From the NCBI RefSeq assembly GCF_019837165.1, contig NZ_JAGYHC010000001.1:310001-374000 (forward strand): a stretch of DNA of 64,000 nucleotides. Reading direction: 5' to 3'. Positions within the stretch are counted from its first letter, which is position 1, and every line of letters starts with the position of its first letter. The stretch is from Virgibacillus sp. NKC19-3. GTDB taxonomy: Bacteria; Bacillota; Bacilli; Bacillales; Amphibacillaceae. Below, piece by piece: positions 1 through 8,284 of this stretch. The notes beneath the pieces were generated by a model, which did not search any database, was not told the DNA's origin, and saw only the letters and a program-made list of their open reading frames with translations. A program made the translations under genes and the position numbers.

Positions 1-2
1 AA

Positions 3-218
3 GGTGCATCCATTACCGGAAAAAGCGAACTTGTCGATGACTTTGTCCAATCAAAGACACTACTCCACGAGCAGCAATTGGGGGATACAAAATCTGTCAT
101 GGTGTATGGAGAACTGCATGATCAGGAAAGGAAAACAGCGATGGATAAAGGACTGGAAACAGGACCAATTTCGCTTCATGAGTTATTTATCCATTTGACG
201 GAGGAGGATGACCGATGA
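3..218 (+). CDS. ABC transporter ATP-binding protein, C-terminal fragment (5' end outside window)
   Basis: An open frame enters from the left edge and ends at a TGA that overlaps the next start codon by four bases (ATGA). About 71 codons are visible and end in a Leu/His/Glu-rich tail (SLHELFIHLTEEDDR). I infer an ABC ATPase from this C-terminal tail and from translational coupling to a polytopic membrane protein. No Walker motif lies inside the window, so the family call is weak. It probably forms a two-gene exporter with the downstream gene. Confidence 0.5.
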   Translation, partial: GASITGKSELVDDFVQSKTLLHEQQLGDTKSVMVYGELHDQERKTAMDKGLETGPISLHELFIHLTEEDDR

Positions 219-1024
219 AACAGAAATCGATATTTCCGAAAGTAATTATGGATATGTTTTCGATTCAATTTGCTTGGGCGTGGGGATTTTTTGGCATCAT
301 GCTGGTGATAAATATCATTAAGGTTGGGAGAACACTGCTCGGGAACGACAGTGTAGACGGTTATTATGACGCTGTTTTTATTGGGGCTAATATATTTATG
401 CTTGTTATTGGGATCATATCTACGTCCTTTCTCTCCCATTATGTGGCAAATGGCGTCACAAGAAAAGATTATTTTAAAGGGGCCCTCCTTGCTTCTGTTG
501 GGCTTTCTGTGGTTATTCCGATTATCGCATTCGTTGTTGATGCGATTGAACGTTTTATCGTGACCAATCTGACAAACATAACATTCGGTGATCCTGGTCT
601 AAATGCAGTTACCCAAGAAATAGCGGAAGATATTGGTGATATTGGGGGCATTGGTGACGTTATTAGTACGATTGTGCAGTCTGTTATCTTTACACCTTAT
701 ATCGACCCGGGGAGTAATTGGATCTTAGCCATGGGGGTATTTAGTTTAAATATCTTTCTGTACTATTTGCTCGGCTGGTTAATCAGTGCAAGTTTTTATC
801 GTTTTGATACGGTCACTGGTTTGGGATTTATTGTTATTGCGCTCGTTCTCTTAATGGCGGGAGATACATTGTTAAGAGTTACGCTCGGTCTGCCGTTACT
901 TGAAGGTTTGGCAGCGTTGAACGCCATCCCGGCTGGTGTTGCGGCCCTCGGCGTGCTGTTTATTGTGGTTGTTTCTATTTGGATGATTCGGCTGTTGACG
1001 AAGAACGTTTCTGTTAAGATGTAA
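215..1024 (+). CDS. Polytopic membrane protein, probable ABC transporter permease
   Basis: This 269-residue protein has about six hydrophobic segments (roughly residues 22-40, 52-75, 88-110, 170-195, 205-225 and 235-260) joined by short loops, and an Asp/Gly-rich extracytoplasmic stretch around 125-150. Its start overlaps the stop of the upstream fragment by ATGA, after a GGAGGAGGA ribosome binding site. This arrangement is typical of the membrane subunit of a small ABC exporter. The sequence alone does not show what it transports. The following 200 bases (1025-1225) contain no supported gene. Confidence 0.6.
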   Translation: MKQKSIFPKVIMDMFSIQFAWAWGFFGIMLVINIIKVGRTLLGNDSVDGYYDAVFIGANIFMLVIGIISTSFLSHYVANGVTRKDYFKGALLASVGLSVVIPIIAFVVDAIERFIVTNLTNITFGDPGLNAVTQEIAEDIGDIGGIGDVISTIVQSVIFTPYIDPGSNWILAMGVFSLNIFLYYLLGWLISASFYRFDTVTGLGFIVIALVLLMAGDTLLRVTLGLPLLEGLAALNAIPAGVAALGVLFIVVVSIWMIRLLTKNVSVKM

Positions 1025-1234
1025 GGAACCATTGTATGAAGACGTCCGTGATAAAATGTATAGTGATGAATGTGAAGATGACTCTTATTTGCTGAAGGTA
1101 CGACCATCTGGAGGCCATCGATTATCTGGAAATAAAATCAGTATTATAATGTGCCTATTGGAAGAGCAAATGGAACCAATGTAGGAAAGTAGAAGATGTA
1201 ACTTATTCCAAAATAAAAGAAGGACGTGTTACGA

Positions 1235-2095
1235 TTGGAAAAATTGGTGGGGAAAACGGTTGGTTTGATAGCATGTTCGGATGGTCGAGACCACGATAGT
1301 AGTGTAGTTTCGGAAGTTATGGAACTATTTTCAGAAATGGGGATTACATCCGTTTTAGCGAGTACCATTTACCATCGTGGCAATACGCCGTTTAGTGGAT
1401 CATCTGAGGAACGGGCGTGTCAACTCATGAAGTTCTTTAAGGATGAGAAAATCGCCGCTATTTTCGATATATCCGGTGGGAATTCTGCTAATCACATTCT
1501 TCCCTACCTTGATTATGCAGTAATCAGAGAGAACCCAAAGCCGTTCTTAGGTATTAGTGATTTGTCTGTGATTCTAAATGCCATTTATGCGCGTTCTACG
1601 GTCCCAACGTTTCATTACCAAGTGGCAAACTTAGTCGGTGAACACGCGCTAGAACAACGCCATTTATTTCGCAAATTGTTCTTGCATGACAGTGACTACG
1701 CCACATGTATGACCTTTGATTATTCGTGGCTTCGTGGTAAGGAAATGACAGGTGTCTTGGTAGGTGGGAACCTACGATGCTTTCTTAAATTAGCTGGCAC
1801 GCTGTATATGCCGGACCCCACTAATAAAATCGTATTTTTAGAGAGCCTAGGTGGACGTTCTAGCTTGATAGCTTCATTGTTATCCCAATTAGATCAAATC
1901 GGGTACTTTGAGCACTGCAACGGCGTGTTGTTAGGTACGTTCACACAAATGGTGGTTGAGAAACAGGAGCCAAGCATAGAAGAACTCGTTTTCAAAATGA
2001 CCCAGAAGTATCAATTACCTGTAGCTGTAACGAATCAACTTGGACATGGAGATGATACACACTGCCTGCCAATTGGTACGACTTTATCGTTTTAA
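1235..2095 (+). CDS. S66 family peptidase (LD-carboxypeptidase / MccF-like)
   Basis: The 286-residue protein begins with KTVGLIACSDGRDH, the usual N-terminal strand of the S66 family. It carries a GISDLS motif near residue 106, whose Ser should be the nucleophile, FLESLGG near 201 with the catalytic Glu, and LGHGDDTHCLP near 270 with the catalytic His. Members cleave the L,D-peptide bond of murein tetrapeptides or, in MccF, inactivate the nucleotide antibiotic microcin C7. The TTG start at 1235 is preferred because AAGAAGGA lies about ten bases upstream; a GTG at 1226 would sit on the ribosome binding site. The gene appears monocistronic. Peptidoglycan recycling versus drug immunity cannot be decided here. 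Confidence 0.85.
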   Translation: MEKLVGKTVGLIACSDGRDHDSSVVSEVMELFSEMGITSVLASTIYHRGNTPFSGSSEERACQLMKFFKDEKIAAIFDISGGNSANHILPYLDYAVIRENPKPFLGISDLSVILNAIYARSTVPTFHYQVANLVGEHALEQRHLFRKLFLHDSDYATCMTFDYSWLRGKEMTGVLVGGNLRCFLKLAGTLYMPDPTNKIVFLESLGGRSSLIASLLSQLDQIGYFEHCNGVLLGTFTQMVVEKQEPSIEELVFKMTQKYQLPVAVTNQLGHGDDTHCLPIGTTLSF

Positions 2096-2362
2096 GGAGC
2101 GAAGGCCGTCTTTCTTTAAAGATATTTTCCTGGGTGAGATTGGTTTGACAGATAAAAATAATTACATTTCTCAAGGAAGAAGGGGCTATATAGAGATGTT
2201 AATTACGATTAAACCGAACGTTGACATAGTTGTAGATGGTACTTACCAGTTTAGCTATTGTGAATCTTATTTTGGATAAGCTGGATAATATGAAGGGCAT
2301 CTAAGCCAATCTTCAGTTCAAGTAGGGTAAAAACAGACACGATTTTTGGCGCTCATTTTCCT
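2096..2362. other. Intergenic stretch without a supported gene
   Basis: Short reading frames here lack ribosome binding sites and recognisable motifs. I see no clear terminator after the S66 peptidase gene. The stretch leads into a gene remnant and a tandem array. Confidence 0.5.
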
Positions 2363-2410
2363 ATCCATTGTTCCTTATCTATATGATATGCAGGAAAAAT
2401 GCTGCCATCA
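2363..2410 (-). pseudogene. Remnant of a second YjbR/MmcQ-family gene
   Basis: The reverse strand encodes IFPAYHIDKEQWI, which nearly matches ILPAYHMDKEHWI in the intact YjbR-family gene at 3854-4228. At DNA level 2363-2406 aligns base for base with about 3933-3976 with only a few changes. Only this core survives. The upstream (5') part, which should lie to the right, is replaced by a 21-bp tandem array. It looks like a decayed paralogue or a partial duplication of the neighbouring gene. Confidence 0.65.
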
Positions 2411-2423
2411 TTATAAGCGTACT

Positions 2424-2528
2424 CGATCGATTTGAGCGCGCACTCGATCGGCTTGGGCATGAGCACGATCGATTTGGAACTACACTCGATCGGTTTAAGC
2501 GCAAGCACGATCGATTTGAAGATCGTAC
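2424..2528. repeat. Tandem array of five 21-bp units with a CGATCG core
   Basis: The palindrome CGATCG recurs at 2424, 2445, 2466, 2487 and 2508, exactly 21 bases apart. Each copy continues with (A/G)(T/C)TTG or a close variant. The unit ends alternate: CACT before copies 2 and 4, AGCA before copies 3 and 5, giving a 42-bp higher-order period. About six bases in the middle of each unit vary. The array stays open on both strands because 21 is a multiple of three, but no gene is evident. Confidence 0.9.
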
Positions 2529-2662
2529 TATGTTTTTTCAATCCCTTTTTGTGTTAAACCGCAAACGATCTTTTCTTCTAATTGTTCCAAAAAAACAGTC
2601 ATAATAACAAAAAAACGCTATAATGGATGATCAGATACAAAACGTAAAGGAGACTTATTGTT

Positions 2663-3652
2663 TTGGATGCAACATGTATTAAATTCTATGAATTCGGCAG
2701 CCCTCAAGATGTATTACAAGTTGAATATAAGGGTGTCCAACCACCCAGGGAGAATGAAGTCCTTGTTCGTATGCTAGCTCGTCCTATCAACCCTTCCGAT
2801 TTAATACCAATCAGAGGATCTTATGCGCATCGAATTTCATTACCTCATATTCCCGGTTATGAAGGTGTTGGGATTGTAGAAGATGTAGGCTCTTTCGTAT
2901 CACCAAATCTGGTTGGTAAGCGTGTTTTACCGCTAAGGGGAGAGGGCACGTGGCAAGCATTTGTGAGGACGTCAGCACCATTTGCAATTCCTGTTCCTGA
3001 TTCCATGGATGATTTTACTGCATCGCAAGTTTATATAAATCCAATTACAGCATGGGTTATTTGTACGGAGGTGTTGGGGCTAAAACCAGATGACGTGTTA
3101 TTGGTAAATGCGTGTGGTTCTTCAATCGGCCATATTTTTGCCCAATTATCGAACGTACTGGGTTTTAAGTTGATTGCGATAACGAGAAATGATACATATA
3201 CACAAGATTTGCTTAAGCATGGTGCTTCTCATGTCATCAATACATCCGAACATGCCTTACAAGAGGCTGTTAGGGAATTAACAAATGGATGTGGCGCAGA
3301 TGCTGCTGTTGATTCTATAGGTGGCTCTTCTGGTACGAATTTAGCCTTTTGCGTACAGCCTAAAGGTACGTTTTTAACCATAGGTCTTTTATCCGGAGTC
3401 CAAGTAGACTGGGCATCAATTACAAATAAGGCAAACGTGAACGTAACTATATTTCATTTGCGACATTGGAATAAAAGCGTATCAACAAAAACATGGCAAG
3501 CAACATTTCATCATGTGATAGGGTTAATCAAGGCTAAAAAATTAAGGTTGAAAGCACCTGATTCTCCATATGATTTGGTAAATGTAAAAGAAGCTGTTCG
3601 AGATATGGAATATGCGAAAAGCAAAGGAAAAATTTTTTTAACAAGTGAATGA
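2663..3652 (+). CDS. Zinc-independent MDR oxidoreductase (quinone oxidoreductase / enoyl-thioester reductase type)
   Basis: This 329-residue medium-chain dehydrogenase/reductase has the N-terminal GroES-like part with ARPINPSDL and PGYEGVG, and a Rossmann part with LLVNACGSSIGHIFAQL around residue 150 for NAD(P)H binding. The zinc-binding Cys and His residues of alcohol dehydrogenases are absent, which places it with the quinone oxidoreductases and trans-2-enoyl-thioester reductases. Such enzymes reduce activated double bonds with NADPH. The TTG start follows AAAGGAG by 11 bases. The gene stands alone and its substrate is unknown. Confidence 0.85.
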   Translation: MDATCIKFYEFGSPQDVLQVEYKGVQPPRENEVLVRMLARPINPSDLIPIRGSYAHRISLPHIPGYEGVGIVEDVGSFVSPNLVGKRVLPLRGEGTWQAFVRTSAPFAIPVPDSMDDFTASQVYINPITAWVICTEVLGLKPDDVLLVNACGSSIGHIFAQLSNVLGFKLIAITRNDTYTQDLLKHGASHVINTSEHALQEAVRELTNGCGADAAVDSIGGSSGTNLAFCVQPKGTFLTIGLLSGVQVDWASITNKANVNVTIFHLRHWNKSVSTKTWQATFHHVIGLIKAKKLRLKAPDSPYDLVNVKEAVRDMEYAKSKGKIFLTSE

Positions 3653-3703
3653 CTTGCTGTTGATTTATTACGTAGCACATTCCTCACTAAAAGGAGATAT
3701 GTA

Positions 3704-3727
3704 AGCAAACGCGTTTCGACGTTTGCT
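3704..3727. other. Perfect 8-bp stem-loop between convergent genes
   Basis: AGCAAACG at 3704-3711 pairs with CGTTTGCT at 3720-3727 around an eight-base loop. It lies downstream of the MDR gene. No T-tract follows, so it is a weak terminator at best. Confidence 0.4.
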
Positions 3728-3853
3728 ACTTAGTAGACAGGGCGATATAAAGATGCGAATATTATTAAACCAAAGGCTGGCGTTATTGTTAATAGCACCC
3801 TTTTGATATGGCAAAATCCAGGTTCTTTCTTCGCTTCGATGGGTTAGTGTATG

Positions 3854-4228
3854 TTACTTGGTTAAACGAAAACTTTGCTCGATTAAGTTATAAATTTCTC
3901 CTTCTGGGTCGGTACGTTCTAAAACAAGTGTAATCCAATGTTCCTTATCCATATGATATGCAGGTAAAATGTTACTGCTGTTTCTTAACATACCATTTAA
4001 TTCAGGAGGAGATTTTAGATTTAGAATATCTATTTCCGCATTCTCATCTAATCCCAATTTTTCCGAGGGGACATTCATTACAAGACCGTACCATTTTCTG
4101 TTGGATGCATGGCGCAATACAGCATAGTTTGGAAATTTCTTAAATGGGTAATCAGGCAATGTGCCATAACTTGCTTTGACATGCGTAAAGATATCTTCTC
4201 GGGTTATCATAGCCAATAATTCCTCCAA
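3854..4228 (-). CDS. MmcQ/YjbR family protein
   Basis: This 124-residue protein has the hallmarks of the small YjbR/MmcQ fold: PDYPFKKFPNYAVLRH, then KWYGLVMNVP, and the C-terminal ILPAYHMDKEHWITLVL. Family members are single-domain proteins with a double-wing-like fold. They are often annotated as DNA-binding, but their function is poorly known. The length is normal for the family. It is transcribed toward the MDR gene, and a decayed copy of its 3' part lies at 2363-2410. Confidence 0.85.
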   Translation of the reverse strand: MEELLAMITREDIFTHVKASYGTLPDYPFKKFPNYAVLRHASNRKWYGLVMNVPSEKLGLDENAEIDILNLKSPPELNGMLRNSSNILPAYHMDKEHWITLVLERTDPEGEIYNLIEQSFRLTK

Positions 4229-4546
4229 CTTCTCTATTTCTCATAGTCGATGCGTTATGTTTTATCAATTCCTTTCTTTAATTTACCCGACATTTATAGT
4301 GCTAAACGTTGGTTTTATTTATGTTTAGCCCATATATACATCGGAATTTTGCCCCTTTTTAAATCCGATTTTAGGGAGTTGTTAACGTTTTATCACATGT
4401 CAAATGATGAATTGTTAAGAAAATGGTACATTTGCTAATAGCACGTGACAGGTCTCATCCAAACGAGTAAAATAGGATATATACACATGAATTGTGCGCA
4501 TAAGCTTAATTGGTTTCCATTTTTAAAGGATTGGGAGTTAAGAAGG
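4229..4546. other. AT-rich intergenic stretch
   Basis: This is the divergent promoter region between the YjbR gene and the YeeE gene. A 62-codon frame at 4250-4438 has no ribosome binding site and no recognisable features. Longer N-terminal extensions of the YeeE frame (GTG 4445, ATG 4487) enter this stretch. Confidence 0.5.
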
Positions 4547-5758
4547 ATGAAGGCAGTAGTTAATCACATATTTACACGTTATTGGAATCCATATGTCGCG
4601 CTCATTCTGGCTGGAATCCTTAGTGCGATTTATTTTGGCATTACTGGTACCGTTTGGGCGGTAACTGGCGAATTCACCCGCTTGGGAGGCCATATCTTAC
4701 AGTTTCTTGGTGTAGATATATCAGATTGGGCTTATTTTGACCTGGTACATATGCAAGGTTCTTCGTTTTCAAGGTCTGATGGCTGGATTGTTTGGGGGAT
4801 GTTTATCGGTGCTTTCATCATGGTTCTTTTCAGTAATAATTTTAAAATTCGTATCCCCAAACAAAAGCGACGTCTGGTGCAAGGATTAGTTGGTGGAATT
4901 ATTGCCGGATTTGGTGCACGTCTCGCGTTGGGCTGTAATTTGGCGGCTTTTTTCACAGGTGTTCCGCAATTTTCGTTACACTCGTGGATCTTTATTGTTG
5001 CCACAGGGATCGGGACTTATTTAGGAGCAAAGGTTACAAAAACACGATGGTGGAAAGGTAAACCTTCTTTAACGAGGGGAAATAAAAAGCCATCTAAGGA
5101 AAAGAACAGAAAAATTCAGCCTTACATAGGTGGGGTTATTGCACTGGTGTATACAGGACTCATTTTATTTTTCTTTACGACTGGCAAACCACTGCTTGGT
5201 ACGGCTGCTTTGTTTGGGGCGCTTTTTGGTATATTCATAGAAAGAGGACAAATTTGCTTCACCTCTGCATTCCGTGATTTATGGCTAACAGGTAGAGGTG
5301 TAATGGCAAAGGCAATCATTATCGCCATGGCAGTGAGCTCCATCATTACATTGTTTGTTATTGGCATCTATGGTATGGAGCCAATTACACAAATTGCAGC
5401 TCCAAGTACCTTTATTGGCGGGTTTCTATTTGGCCTTGGTATCGTTTTGGCAAGCAGCTGTGAAACGGGTATGATGTACCGATTAATGGAGGGACAAATC
5501 CTCTATCTGACCGTATTCGCTGGAAATATCATTGGTGTAACGGCACTTGCCTATGCGTGGGATCATCTTGGAGTCTATCATGCACTCGTTGCCAGCGGAA
5601 AACCAATGAATCTCATTTCTAGCATGGGACCAGTTGGTGCAATCCTAGCAACCCTTGTTATGCTTGGTATTTTATATTTACTTACCGTCTATCGGCAGAA
5701 AACACATCGTTTTGTCGGTATGGGATTCAAGAAAGGGGAAAAGAAATATGTCAGTTGA
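4547..5758 (+). CDS. YeeE/YedE family sulfur-compound transporter
   Basis: This polytopic protein of about 403 residues has around ten membrane segments and family landmarks: YWNPYVALILAGIL near the start, RLALGCNLAAFFTG, ERGQICFTSAFRD and SSCETGMMYRL. The conserved Cys residues in these motifs are thought to relay thiosulfate or another sulfur compound across the membrane in the YeeE (TsuA) family. The start at 4547 is chosen because it places the conserved YWNPYVA segment near the N terminus; starts at 4487 and 4445 are open alternatives. It overlaps a TusA-like gene by 11 bases, which supports a sulfur uptake and relay role. Confidence 0.85.
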   Translation: MKAVVNHIFTRYWNPYVALILAGILSAIYFGITGTVWAVTGEFTRLGGHILQFLGVDISDWAYFDLVHMQGSSFSRSDGWIVWGMFIGAFIMVLFSNNFKIRIPKQKRRLVQGLVGGIIAGFGARLALGCNLAAFFTGVPQFSLHSWIFIVATGIGTYLGAKVTKTRWWKGKPSLTRGNKKPSKEKNRKIQPYIGGVIALVYTGLILFFFTTGKPLLGTAALFGALFGIFIERGQICFTSAFRDLWLTGRGVMAKAIIIAMAVSSIITLFVIGIYGMEPITQIAAPSTFIGGFLFGLGIVLASSCETGMMYRLMEGQILYLTVFAGNIIGVTALAYAWDHLGVYHALVASGKPMNLISSMGPVGAILATLVMLGILYLLTVYRQKTHRFVGMGFKKGEKKYVS

Positions 5759-5975
5759 TTTTACATTGGATTTACGAGGAGAATCTTGTCCCTATCCTGT
5801 CATTTACACGTTAGAAGCGTTGGAAGGGATGACCGCGGGGGAGCTGCTTCAGGTCATCACGGACTGTCCTTCTTCATTTAGAAATGTTCCGGAAGAAGTA
5901 TCAAAACATGGTTACCAATTCGCTAAGGACCCGGTAAAAAACGGGCCGGAATACTTATTTTACATTGTTGCTTAA
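5748..5975 (+). CDS. tusA: TusA/SirA-family sulfur carrier protein
   Basis: This 75-residue protein begins with DFTLDLRGESCPYPVIYTLEAL. The CPYP motif matches the CPxP motif that holds the persulfide-carrying cysteine of TusA. The start codon lies inside the 3' end of the YeeE-like gene, after a GAAAGGGGAAAAG ribosome binding site, so the two genes are translationally linked. YeeE and TusA pairs are known to work together: the transporter passes sulfur to the carrier, which hands it on to sulfurtransferases. It is a separate protein, not the tRNA-thiolation TusA of enterics. Confidence 0.85.
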   Translation: MSVDFTLDLRGESCPYPVIYTLEALEGMTAGELLQVITDCPSSFRNVPEEVSKHGYQFAKDPVKNGPEYLFYIVA

Positions 5976-6000
5976 ACAAGTATGAGGTGGAAGCCAAAAG

Positions 6001-6040
6001 ACAGATATATCCTACCTATATTAGGAAGGTATCTGTTTTT
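6001..6040 (+). terminator. Probable rho-independent terminator of the yeeE-tusA operon
   Basis: ACAGATA (6001-6007) pairs with TATCTGT (6030-6036), with further imperfect pairing of CCT with AGG inside, followed by a run of Ts. Confidence 0.7.
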
Positions 6041-6195
6041 TATTTGCATTCATTTAAAATCTTCTAGAACTCTCAATTTCATAATGATTGAAACACCACA
6101 AACCTCACCGATACTTCTCCATTCTGTTTTTTGGTACCATAGATATTCATTTTCCTTTATTATAGGAATAAATAGGGTAGTAGGAGGTTTACACC

Positions 6196-7329
6196 TTGAA
6201 CAACATTCAAACATTAACTGAAGCAAATGTAGATGACATTGTTTCTCTATCTCAATTTGCGTTTCAATACCATTTGTCCGAAGAAGAGATACAGAAGAAA
6301 AAAGAAGAAATGAGGCGGCATACGGTCTGGGGATGGATGGAAGACGGCCAACTAGCGGCAAAGGTTCATTTGATACCACTGTCCTGTTATATCCATGGCA
6401 AGTCCTTTGCGATGGGGGGAATTAGCGGTGTTGCAACATGGCCTGAATTCCGCAGACAAGGGATGGTCAAGCATTTGCTTCATCATGCTTTACAACAGAT
6501 GAAACAAAATGGACAAACCCTCTCTTTTTTGCATCCATTTGCTTTTGCCTTTTATCGAAAGTATGGATGGGAGCATGTTTTCACAGAACAACAATATTCC
6601 ATTCCCTTGGAGAAATTAAAGAAGCAATGGGGCGGTGAGGGATATGTGCGGCGAATACAGTCTGATATATCCGTGCTGCATCGTATATATACCGAATATG
6701 CGAAAACGTTTAATGGAATGCTTGAGCGTGATGAGAGGTGGTGGAGGCAGCGTGTGTTAAAGGACCAATCACAGCATATCGCCATAGCCTATAGTGGAAA
6801 CGGGCACCCAGAGGGCTATATCATCTATCATGTGAAGGAGCAGGTATTAACTGTGAAAGAAATGGTTTATACCAATTTGAACGGGCATAAGCTTTTGCTG
6901 CAGTTTATCGGTAACCATGATTCGATGGCAGAGAAGGCTAATCTCATTGTTTCGGAAGATAACCATTTGCCTCTTTTGCTCGATGAACCACGGTTTGAGC
7001 AAAAACTGCATCCGTATTTTATGGCTCGCATTGTTGATGTCCAATCCTTTTTAGAGGAATACCCTTTTCAAGGTGATAGCAACCTTATCGCAGCAGTTGA
7101 GGATGATTTTTTCCCGGAAAATAGCGGGAATTATCAGTTGGGAAAAGGCGATGGAAGAGATGAACAAGTCATCGAATGTTCGATCCAGGTTCTTACAGGA
7201 ATGCTTTTAGGCTACAAACGGCCAAGCGACTATTATCAAATAGGGTTGTTAAAAGGGGAGGAGCAGGCTATCAAACAGCTTGAAATGCTCATTCCAAGGA
7301 AACAAACCTATTTGATGGACTTCTTTTAA
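6196..7329 (+). CDS. Eis-like GNAT family N-acetyltransferase
   Basis: This 377-residue protein has the Eis-type layout. An N-terminal GNAT domain carries the acetyl-CoA loop ISGVATWPEFRRQGMV near residue 80 and HPFAFAFYRKYGWEH near 115. A second GNAT-like region follows, and a C-terminal SCP2-like domain ends at the chain terminus, where Eis enzymes use the terminal carboxylate. Eis enzymes acetylate amines, including aminoglycosides in mycobacteria; the bacillar members have unknown substrates. The TTG start lies eight bases after TAGGAGG, an excellent site. Single gene, with a strong hairpin downstream at 7450. Confidence 0.85.
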   Translation: MNNIQTLTEANVDDIVSLSQFAFQYHLSEEEIQKKKEEMRRHTVWGWMEDGQLAAKVHLIPLSCYIHGKSFAMGGISGVATWPEFRRQGMVKHLLHHALQQMKQNGQTLSFLHPFAFAFYRKYGWEHVFTEQQYSIPLEKLKKQWGGEGYVRRIQSDISVLHRIYTEYAKTFNGMLERDERWWRQRVLKDQSQHIAIAYSGNGHPEGYIIYHVKEQVLTVKEMVYTNLNGHKLLLQFIGNHDSMAEKANLIVSEDNHLPLLLDEPRFEQKLHPYFMARIVDVQSFLEEYPFQGDSNLIAAVEDDFFPENSGNYQLGKGDGRDEQVIECSIQVLTGMLLGYKRPSDYYQIGLLKGEEQAIKQLEMLIPRKQTYLMDFF

Positions 7330-7366
7330 TGGAGCCGCGTTGGGTATCATAAAATCGAGCAGGCCC

Positions 7367-7419
7367 GAAACGGGAGAGCCCCGCAGCAAATCGGGAGAGA
7401 ACACATCCGAAACGGGAGA
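7367..7419. repeat. Tandem array of three 21-bp units with an AAACGGGAGA-type core
   Basis: GAAACGGGAGA at 7367 and 7409 and AAATCGGGAGA at 7388 are spaced exactly 21 bases apart. The ten bases between cores are unrelated in sequence. The array lies between the acetyltransferase stop codon and its terminator, so it should be transcribed as 3' untranslated RNA. Confidence 0.85.
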
Positions 7420-7449
7420 CACAAACACTAATAAAAATGTTCAACTACA

Positions 7450-7488
7450 AAAGGATGCTCTTCTCCAACCAGAGCATCCTTTCCTTTT
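7450..7488 (+). terminator. Rho-independent terminator after the Eis-like gene
   Basis: AAAGGATGCTCT (7450-7461) pairs perfectly with AGAGCATCCTTT (7471-7482) around a nine-base loop, followed by CCTTTT. Confidence 0.8.
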
Positions 7489-7609
7489 GCACAAATAGGA
7501 TACAATTGACTATTCTACGAAAATTATACAATAACATAGAATTTTATCGGATTTTAGGTTAAAATTAAGAAAAATATGTAAAAAGAATAATAGAAAAGGA
7601 ATGGAATCC

Positions 7610-8284
7610 ATGACCTATCCTGTTAACTTATTTAAATTTTTTCGTTCGATGGACGATCACTTATTTCGGATTCGAAAGGCAGAAAAGGTACAAAACTTAT
7701 GGAAAGTAAGTATATTGCTTGTTTTGTTTAGTGTGATTATCTATGCTTGGATGGCTTATCTGGGGATTGGGACAGATCTTATCTCGCAAAATATTGTCAC
7801 ACACTCACCGGCTGCGTATGAACAGAGTAAGTTCTGGTTTATCATTGGCCGTGTCGGATTTGCTATCTTGTTTGCTGTGCTTATTTTATTCGTGCCTGCA
7901 CTACTATTTTACTTGTTAACGGACATACCCTACCAGAAATTGATTATCATGCAGCAGGTTGTGCTTGTTGTTCTATTAATAGAGCGAATCTTATGGATCC
8001 CGTTAATGCTTACGATTGGGCTGGACTGGTATGTATCCCCATTATCTTTTGGAGTAATAGCGTCCTATATCATGGAAACACCGTGGCTTATTTACTTCTT
8101 CGGGTCGATCTCCCTTTTCCAATTATGGATTATCGGCTTTCAGGTTAAATATCTTAGCACGATGGCGGTTGTGAAAAAGCATTGGCTATGGGTGAATGTT
8201 ATCCTGTTACATATTTTATTCTGGTGTATTGCGGCGCTTTTAGCTTACGCTGATGAAATCATTATAAGTGGGTGGTTTGGATGA
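7610..8284 (+). CDS. Polytopic membrane protein (Yip1-domain-like)
   Basis: This protein of about 224 residues has five hydrophobic segments (around residues 28-50, 80-105, 118-140, 150-180 and 195-217) after a short basic cytoplasmic N terminus. The layout resembles Yip1-domain proteins, but I see no decisive motif. The ATG at 7610 is preferred to the one at 7601, because GAAAAGGA ends immediately before 7601 and is correctly spaced only from 7610. The stop overlaps the start of the HlyD-like gene (ATGA), so the two are coupled and probably work together in export or envelope function. Confidence 0.65.
   Translation: MTYPVNLFKFFRSMDDHLFRIRKAEKVQNLWKVSILLVLFSVIIYAWMAYLGIGTDLISQNIVTHSPAAYEQSKFWFIIGRVGFAILFAVLILFVPALLFYLLTDIPYQKLIIMQQVVLVVLLIERILWIPLMLTIGLDWYVSPLSFGVIASYIMETPWLIYFFGSISLFQLWIIGFQVKYLSTMAVVKKHWLWVNVILLHILFWCIAALLAYADEIIISGWFG

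Noticed and set aside
2040-2279. A 79-codon frame overlapping the end of the S66 peptidase gene
   Set aside because: Its start lies inside the real gene, with no ribosome binding site and no protein-like conservation.
2424-2528. A CRISPR array
   Set aside because: Repeats are 6-15 bases with 6-10 variable bases; CRISPR repeats and spacers are each above 20 bases, and there are no cas genes.
4250-4438. A 62-codon open frame upstream of the YeeE gene
   Set aside because: No ribosome binding site, no recognisable pattern, AT-rich promoter region.
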